NCBI GenBank assembly: GCA_944380235.1
Contig: CALWHD010000014.1
Coordinates: 1 to 34,763 of the forward strand
Length of the DNA stretch: 34,763 nucleotides
Direction: 5' to 3'
From: an uncultured Blautia sp.
Lineage (GTDB): Bacteria; Bacillota; Clostridia; Lachnospirales; Lachnospiraceae
The stretch's first letter is position 1, and each line of letters opens with the position of its first letter. The notes below the pieces were generated by a model. The model was not told the DNA's origin. It was given only the letters and a program-made list of their open reading frames with translations, and did no database searches. Shown in pieces: positions 30,076 to 34,763 of the stretch. A program made the position numbers and the translations under genes.

Positions 30076-31875
30076 TTATCTTCCCTGCTCTGCAATTTTC
30101 TCCGCCAGATCATTTAAATACACCCAGCGGTCCATTTTTTCCTCCAGTTCTGTCTCCGTCTCTTCTTTTTCTCTGGTCAGTTCCGACAGTTTTGCAGAAT
30201 TAGTTGCATTTGCCATCATATCCCCATCCAGCTTCTCCAGTTTTGCCTCCAGAGCCTCGATTTCGCTGTCAATGGTCTCATATTCCCTTTGTTCCTTATA
30301 AGTAAATTTCAGTTTTACCGGACGGTTCTGCTTCCAGTTCTTGGAATTTTCCTGCTTTGACTCTGCTTCTTTTTTCACAGGTATCTCCTTGTCCCTGTCA
30401 TCCCCGTTTCTTTTTTTCGTCTCCAGATAATCGGAATATCCGCCTTCATACTGCTGCAGATGTCCCTGCCCGTCAAATTCAAAAATACGGTCTGCCACAT
30501 TATCCAGGAAATACCTGTCATGAGATACTGTGATCACAATACCGCCAAAGGAATTGAGAAAATCCTCCAGGATCGTCATGGTTGGAATATCAAGGGCATT
30601 TCCGATCTCATCCAGAATCAGCACATTAATGGGACTTGAAAGAATTCCCAGCAGATACAGCCGGCGCTTTTCCCCGCCGGACAGCTTCCCTATAGGAGAA
30701 TACTGCATATCCGGAGTGAAAAGGAAACGCTCCAGCATCTGAGAGGCGCTGATCCTTCCCTCGGAAGTATTGATGTATTCTGCAATATCCTTTACATAAT
30801 CGATCACCCTCTGACTGCTGTCCATATTCTGCTCTTCCTGGGCAAAATATCCAATCTTAATGGTCTCTCCTTTTTCAATACTTCCCGAATCTGGCTTTAT
30901 GATCCCGGCAAGCATCTTCATCAGAGTAGACTTTCCGCAGCCATTGGGTCCGATAAATCCCACGGTCTGATTTTTCAGAAAAATATAGCTGAAATCCTCC
31001 AGGATCTTTTTGTCACCATAGCTCTTGCTTACATGGGAAAGCTCTATGGTCTTTCTTCCCATCCTTGCATTCACACTGTCCAGCTCTACTGCAGAATCCC
31101 GGACAGGCGCTGCCGCATTTTTCAGATCTTCCAGCCTCTGAAGCCTGGCTTTCTGCTTGGTACTTCTTGCCCGGCAGCCTCTCTTTGCCCATTCCAGCTC
31201 CATGCGCAGGATACTCTGACGCTTTCTTAAAGAAGCAAGCTCCATCTCTTCCCGCTCTGCTTTCAGCTCCAGGAAGCCGGAATAATCTGCCTGGTATTCA
31301 TAAACAGATCCATGGCTGATCTCCAGGATCTTGTTGGATACCTGATCCAGGAAATAACGGTCATGGGTCACCATAAGGATCGCCCCTTTAAATGCGCGAA
31401 GATATTTCTCCAGCCACTCCAGCATCTCTTCATCCATATGATTGGTAGGCTCATCCAGGAGAAGAACATCCGCTTCCCCGGAAAATGTCTTTGCCATTGC
31501 TACTCTGCGTTTCTGTCCGCCGGACAGTTCACTGATCTTTGCCTCAGGATTTCCAATCCCCAGTTTATTTAAAGTGCTCTGCACTTTCCAGTCTGTCTCC
31601 TGCACACCGTCCAGGGCATAGGATGCTACTGTGGCATCTTCCGGAAATTCCGGATCCTGGGGCAGATAAGCAAGTTTCAGCCCGTTTTGTCTGGTAATCT
31701 GTCCTGTGTCCGGATTTTCCAGTCCTGCTGCCATTTTCAGAAGCGTCGATTTTCCGGTTCCGTTGATTCCGATGATCCCTATTTTATCCCCTTCCTGGAG
31801 CCCGAAAGAAGCATCCTCAAATATAACTTTGTCTCCGTAAATTTTGCTGATATGTTCCATGTTCAGTATATTCAT
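30076..31875 (-). CDS. ABC-F family ATPase (Uup-like) with atypical second Walker B
   Basis: This 599-aa protein has two ABC domains and no membrane segments. NBD1 has GINGTGKST, LSGGQKRRVAMA and LLLDEPTNHMD. NBD2 has GPNGCGKST, LSGGEKRRLYL and LILDEIGNALDIPT, where the usual DEPTNDLD is DEIGNALD (residues 422-429). The linker between them (about 215-275) is basic and helical, and the C-terminus is a coiled coil (KLKFTYKEQREYETIDSEIEALEAKLEKLDGD). ABC-F proteins act on ribosomes in translation or antibiotic protection; Uup-like members also affect DNA or ribosome processes. AGAGGAG precedes the ATG. It is the last gene of the hom-alaX-cmpB cluster. Confidence 0.93.
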   Translation of the reverse strand: MNILNMEHISKIYGDKVIFEDASFGLQEGDKIGIIGINGTGKSTLLKMAAGLENPDTGQITRQNGLKLAYLPQDPEFPEDATVASYALDGVQETDWKVQSTLNKLGIGNPEAKISELSGGQKRRVAMAKTFSGEADVLLLDEPTNHMDEEMLEWLEKYLRAFKGAILMVTHDRYFLDQVSNKILEISHGSVYEYQADYSGFLELKAEREEMELASLRKRQSILRMELEWAKRGCRARSTKQKARLQRLEDLKNAAAPVRDSAVELDSVNARMGRKTIELSHVSKSYGDKKILEDFSYIFLKNQTVGFIGPNGCGKSTLMKMLAGIIKPDSGSIEKGETIKIGYFAQEEQNMDSSQRVIDYVKDIAEYINTSEGRISASQMLERFLFTPDMQYSPIGKLSGGEKRRLYLLGILSSPINVLILDEIGNALDIPTMTILEDFLNSFGGIVITVSHDRYFLDNVADRIFEFDGQGHLQQYEGGYSDYLETKKRNGDDRDKEIPVKKEAESKQENSKNWKQNRPVKLKFTYKEQREYETIDSEIEALEAKLEKLDGDMMANATNSAKLSELTREKEETETELEEKMDRWVYLNDLAEKIAEQGR

Positions 31876-31908
31876 TCTTCTACTCCTCTTTCCTCCCGGA
31901 AAGTCTTT

Positions 31909-32442
31909 CTATCTGATAAAAAATATGTAGACTGCATCCGCTGCCAGCAAAACTGCCAGAATCCCTGTCACAGCTCCCAGAACTCTGCTGCTCATGGATT
32001 TTGCCAGTTTCTCAAATAAAGGCTGCAGCAGATATAAAAATACCATTCCTCCGATACCGAATCGGATACTGGGGTTCAGCGCAATCCTTCCCTGAAAATT
32101 AAAGGAAAACCTGGTGTAATCCCACAGCCATTCTCCCCTGGTATATTCCATGATATAGCTTGCGACCAATTCTACTCCTGTAGTGATCACCACAATCGCC
32201 AAAAATACCAGCACCGGTGTGATACTGAAATTACCCACCCTGATTTTCCTTTCCTTAAATTTTCCAAGGGACAGAAGCAAGATCAGCGCACCAAACCCAT
32301 ATACCACACAGTAGGGTCCAAACAAAACTCCCCTGTTGGAAAATCCCCACCGGTAAACAACCACTTCCAGAAACACTTCGTAACACCAGCCCAGAATGGA
32401 GTACAGCATAAAGTAAAGAAAATATTCCTGTATTTTTCTCAT
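31909..32442 (-). CDS. Putative ABC-transporter type IV (CmpB/PF06541) membrane protein
   Basis: This 177-aa protein has about five transmembrane helices. The N-terminal motif YSILGWCYEVFLEVV and the segment NRGVLFGPYCVVYGFGAL are typical of the CmpB-like family. These are annotated as putative ABC transporter permeases, but the biochemical function is not established. The start ATG 32442 has AAGGAG with 6-nt spacing; the frame can extend to 32475 with no RBS. The ATG lies 12 nt downstream of the alaX stop, and the AAGGAG falls in the gap between the two genes. Confidence 0.85.
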   Translation of the reverse strand: MRKIQEYFLYFMLYSILGWCYEVFLEVVVYRWGFSNRGVLFGPYCVVYGFGALILLLSLGKFKERKIRVGNFSITPVLVFLAIVVITTGVELVASYIMEYTRGEWLWDYTRFSFNFQGRIALNPSIRFGIGGMVFLYLLQPLFEKLAKSMSSRVLGAVTGILAVLLAADAVYIFFIR

Positions 32443-32453
32443 AAATTTCTCCT

Positions 32454-33644
32454 TCATTCTACTTTGCCCCAACACCTTATAAATTTCTCTATATCCTCTT
32501 TATTTCTGGTCAGAGAGCCCTGGATCATAGGCGGTCTTCCTCCTCCTTTTCCTGCAAATACCTGATTCAGTTCCCTGCCTGCGGCAAGGATATCTCTTCC
32601 TGACGTCCCAAGCACATAGCGGTAACCTTTCCGGTCATTTCCAACAAAAGCTCCGCAGATGCCTTCTGTCAGTTTCATGGCACCATTGACAAAATTTCTC
32701 ATCGCCGCCGGATCGAGCTCATCTTCAAATAAAAGCAGAGCCGTATCCTTCTTTTGGTCCTGTTCTCTTCCTGCTGCTTCCAGACACCCTTCCACATACT
32801 GCAGCTGCAGCCGTTTGATTTTTTCTTTACAGCCTGATATTTCCTCCAGCAGACGGTTCACCGCCTCTGCCGTATCTTCCTGTTTCACAGAAAGCAAGGT
32901 GGAAATCTTCTGCACATTTGCTTCCTTCCGGTTATAATCTGCCAGAGCGCGAAATCCGCAGAGCATGGATACACGCATGCCTCCTTTGTAATGTATGGCA
33001 CCTGTGATCTTAATAAGCCCGATGCTCCCTGTTTCCTTTACATGAGGAGCACAGCAGGCACAGGAATCATATCCCGGAATCTGGACAATACGGATCTGTC
33101 CTTCGATTTCAATCTTACTTCTGTAGGTAATACTTTCCAGTTCTTCCCGGGTAGGGTACAACACTTTGACAGGGATGTTCTCCGCCACAGCATGGTTGGC
33201 CTCAGCCTCTATCTTCCGCAGATCATCCTCTGTCAGAGTCCCGTCATAATCCATTGTGACAGCTTCTTTTCCCAGATGGAATCCCACATTTCTGTATCCG
33301 AAATATTGATTTACAAGCCCGGATATGATATGTTCTCCTGTGTGCTGCTGCATTTTGGAAAACCGTTCCTCAAAATCCAGTTCGCCTTTCACAGCTGCTC
33401 CCTGGGGAACCTCTCCGTCTGTATAGTGAACCACCGTGCCTTCTGTCTCCTGCACATCCAGCACCTTTACACTGCCTCCCTCAAAGAAAATCGCTCCTGT
33501 ATCCGCGCTCTGTCCTCCTCCTTCAGGAAAAAAGGCAGTTCTGTCAAGAACTACCTGATAAAATCCGCCTTTTTTTCCACAGGAGAGGACATGGGCATCA
33601 AATTCCCGGATACAGCTGTCTCGGTAAAATAATTTCTCTGTCAT
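32454..33644 (-). CDS. AlaX-type alanyl-tRNA editing hydrolase with DHHA1 domain
   Basis: This 396-aa protein matches the long AlaX (AlaX-L) type. An N-terminal AlaRS-like beta-barrel (AFFPEGGGQSADTG) is followed by the editing domain with zinc ligands H101 and H105 (QQHTGEHIISG) and C198/H201 (CACCAPHV). The C-terminal DHHA1 domain has GKGGGRPPMIQGS. It removes Ser or Gly mischarged on tRNA-Ala. The gene starts 3 nt after the hom stop with GGAGAATAAAC upstream. Extra Cys195 and Cys197 beside the Zn ligands are notable. Confidence 0.93.
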   Translation of the reverse strand: MTEKLFYRDSCIREFDAHVLSCGKKGGFYQVVLDRTAFFPEGGGQSADTGAIFFEGGSVKVLDVQETEGTVVHYTDGEVPQGAAVKGELDFEERFSKMQQHTGEHIISGLVNQYFGYRNVGFHLGKEAVTMDYDGTLTEDDLRKIEAEANHAVAENIPVKVLYPTREELESITYRSKIEIEGQIRIVQIPGYDSCACCAPHVKETGSIGLIKITGAIHYKGGMRVSMLCGFRALADYNRKEANVQKISTLLSVKQEDTAEAVNRLLEEISGCKEKIKRLQLQYVEGCLEAAGREQDQKKDTALLLFEDELDPAAMRNFVNGAMKLTEGICGAFVGNDRKGYRYVLGTSGRDILAAGRELNQVFAGKGGGRPPMIQGSLTRNKEDIEKFIRCWGKVE

Positions 33645-33646
33645 GT

Positions 33647-34763
33647 TTATTCTCCATATACTCGAATTACAGATGAAACTTTATGTACTACGTTCATACC
33701 TTCGATGATCAGCATGGCATCGTTGAAATCTCCCTCTCTTACACCGGAAGTCACCACTACGATCTCCGCCAGGTCTTCGTCCTTCTGTTTCTGGATCATC
33801 TGTGCGATACTCACATTGTTATTGCCAAGAACACTTGCAATACTTGCCAGCACACCCGGCCGGTCATCCACATGCAGCCTCAGGAAGAATCTGCTCTCCA
33901 TATCCTCAGGATCCTTGATAGGCAGCTGCTTATAACAGGTACAGCCGATCCTTCCGGTGGCTCCGGCAATGATATTTCTCACAATGTCAAATACATCTCC
34001 CACAATGGCGCTTGCTGTGGGCATTTCCCCCGCACCTCTTCCGTAGAACATGGCATCGTCCACCGCATCGCCGTGGACAAATACCGCGTTAAAAGAATCA
34101 TTGACTGATGCAAGAGGATGGGTATCAGAGATCAGCATAGGCTGCACTCTTACCTCAATTCCTGTATCTGTATTTCTCGCCACGCCCAGCAGCTTGATCA
34201 CACATCCCAGTTCTTTTGCATAGCGGATGTCTTTTGAAGAAATCTGGGTAATTCCCTCTGTACTCACATCCTGAAAAGTCACCCTGGAGTTAAAAGCAAT
34301 GGACGCCATGATCGCCATCTTCCTTCCGGCATCATGCCCCTGGATATCCGCAGTGGGATCCGCCTCCGCATAGCCCAGTTTTGTGGCAAGAGCCAGGGCT
34401 TCCGCAAATTCCATGTCTTCCTGAGCCATTTTCGTTAAGATGAAATTGGTGGTGCCGTTGACGATCCCCACTACTTCCGTGATATGGTTTCCTGCCAGAC
34501 ACTGTTTTAAAGGCCGTATGATGGGGATTCCTCCTGCAACAGAAGCTTCGAAAAGGAAATCCCTTCTGTATTCAGCCGCGCTGTCCAGAAGCTCGCTTCC
34601 ATAAGAAGCCACCAGATCTTTATTGGCTGTCACCACATGTTTTCCTGCCTGAAGTGCTTCCAGGATCCAGGTCTTTGCAGGCTCAATGCCGCCCATAACC
34701 TCAATGACAATATCAATGGAATCGTCTTCTATGATTTCGTTCCAGTTGTTGGTGAGAAGTTCC
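33647..34763 (-). CDS. hom: Homoserine dehydrogenase with ACT domain (N-terminus cut by window edge)
   Basis: The visible 372 residues lack the start of the NAD(P)-binding domain but contain IVIEVMGGIEP, VVTANKDLVASYG and GIPIIRPLKQC. The catalytic region NGTTNFILTKM and LGYAEADPTADIQGHDA follow. The last roughly 80 residues form an ACT domain (LRLHVDDRPGVLASIASVLGNNNVSIAQM) that usually senses threonine. The enzyme reduces aspartate-4-semialdehyde to homoserine. The frame stays open to the window edge, so 34763 is a truncation rather than a start. The alaX gene follows after 2 nt. Confidence 0.95.
   Translation of the reverse strand, partial: ELLTNNWNEIIEDDSIDIVIEVMGGIEPAKTWILEALQAGKHVVTANKDLVASYGSELLDSAAEYRRDFLFEASVAGGIPIIRPLKQCLAGNHITEVVGIVNGTTNFILTKMAQEDMEFAEALALATKLGYAEADPTADIQGHDAGRKMAIMASIAFNSRVTFQDVSTEGITQISSKDIRYAKELGCVIKLLGVARNTDTGIEVRVQPMLISDTHPLASVNDSFNAVFVHGDAVDDAMFYGRGAGEMPTASAIVGDVFDIVRNIIAGATGRIGCTCYKQLPIKDPEDMESRFFLRLHVDDRPGVLASIASVLGNNNVSIAQMIQKQKDEDLAEIVVVTSGVREGDFNDAMLIIEGMNVVHKVSSVIRVYGE

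Overview
The window looks like chromosomal DNA of a gut-type Lachnospiraceae (Clostridia; a Blautia/Dorea-like genome is my best guess). The reasons are the moderate G+C, strong AGGAGG-type ribosome binding sites, occasional TTG/GTG starts, a GlnRS of clostridial type, a PPi-type phosphofructokinase next to a class II aldolase, and DUF2325/DUF3793 genes. I see no transposase, integrase, phage gene, tRNA, rRNA or CRISPR array. The genus is inference.

Layout. At 1-400 is the start of a Maf-like nucleotide pyrophosphatase (minus, cut by the window edge). At 592-1896 is a three-gene minus-strand operon, DUF2325 - DUF3793 - flavodoxin, behind a promoter that carries a DtxR-like dyad (TTAG-N6-CTAA). 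A second dyad of the same form sits just before the first RBS, so an iron-starvation operon is plausible. At 2155-3607 (plus) are a Cof-type HAD phosphatase and a small membrane-anchored acidic YtxH-like protein. From 7954 down to 3730 runs a TPP-riboswitch operon: promoter, riboswitch, intrinsic terminator, thiamine-binding protein, ThiX/ThiY/ThiZ-like ABC transporter, then azlC and azlD coupled by 4-bp overlaps. An AraC regulator (minus) is divergent from a GH2 beta-galactosidase (plus, 8930-11965).

Next come asnB with a terminator-like hairpin in its very short leader (12096-13807) and a MoxR - DUF58 - transglutaminase operon (18219-13878). Upstream of moxR lies a decayed MFS efflux-pump remnant behind what looks like a MerR-type promoter with a 19-bp spacer. 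Then follow glnS - mocR (overlapping by 4 bp), a hotdog thioesterase and truA. A large secreted NlpC/P60 + 3D-domain cell-wall enzyme with a ~165-residue ETP/APEE repeat linker comes next (23281-25587), followed by an AGCS sodium:amino-acid symporter.

The right end holds central metabolism and housekeeping genes: a class II aldolase (fba) followed by an HPr-like protein with Cys at position 15 and Ser at position 46, divergent from a PPi-type pfk. Last is a minus-strand cluster of homoserine dehydrogenase (cut by the window edge), an AlaX-type tRNA editing hydrolase, a CmpB-like membrane protein and an ABC-F ATPase whose second Walker B/D-loop segment is unusual.

Most of the window is ordinary core genome. 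The parts most worth a second look are the DUF2325/DUF3793/flavodoxin operon with its twin operators, the Cys15 HPr-like protein, the asnB leader hairpin, the TPP-controlled azlCD arrangement, and the MFS remnant upstream of moxR. I did not find clear evidence for an entirely new defence or mobile system.
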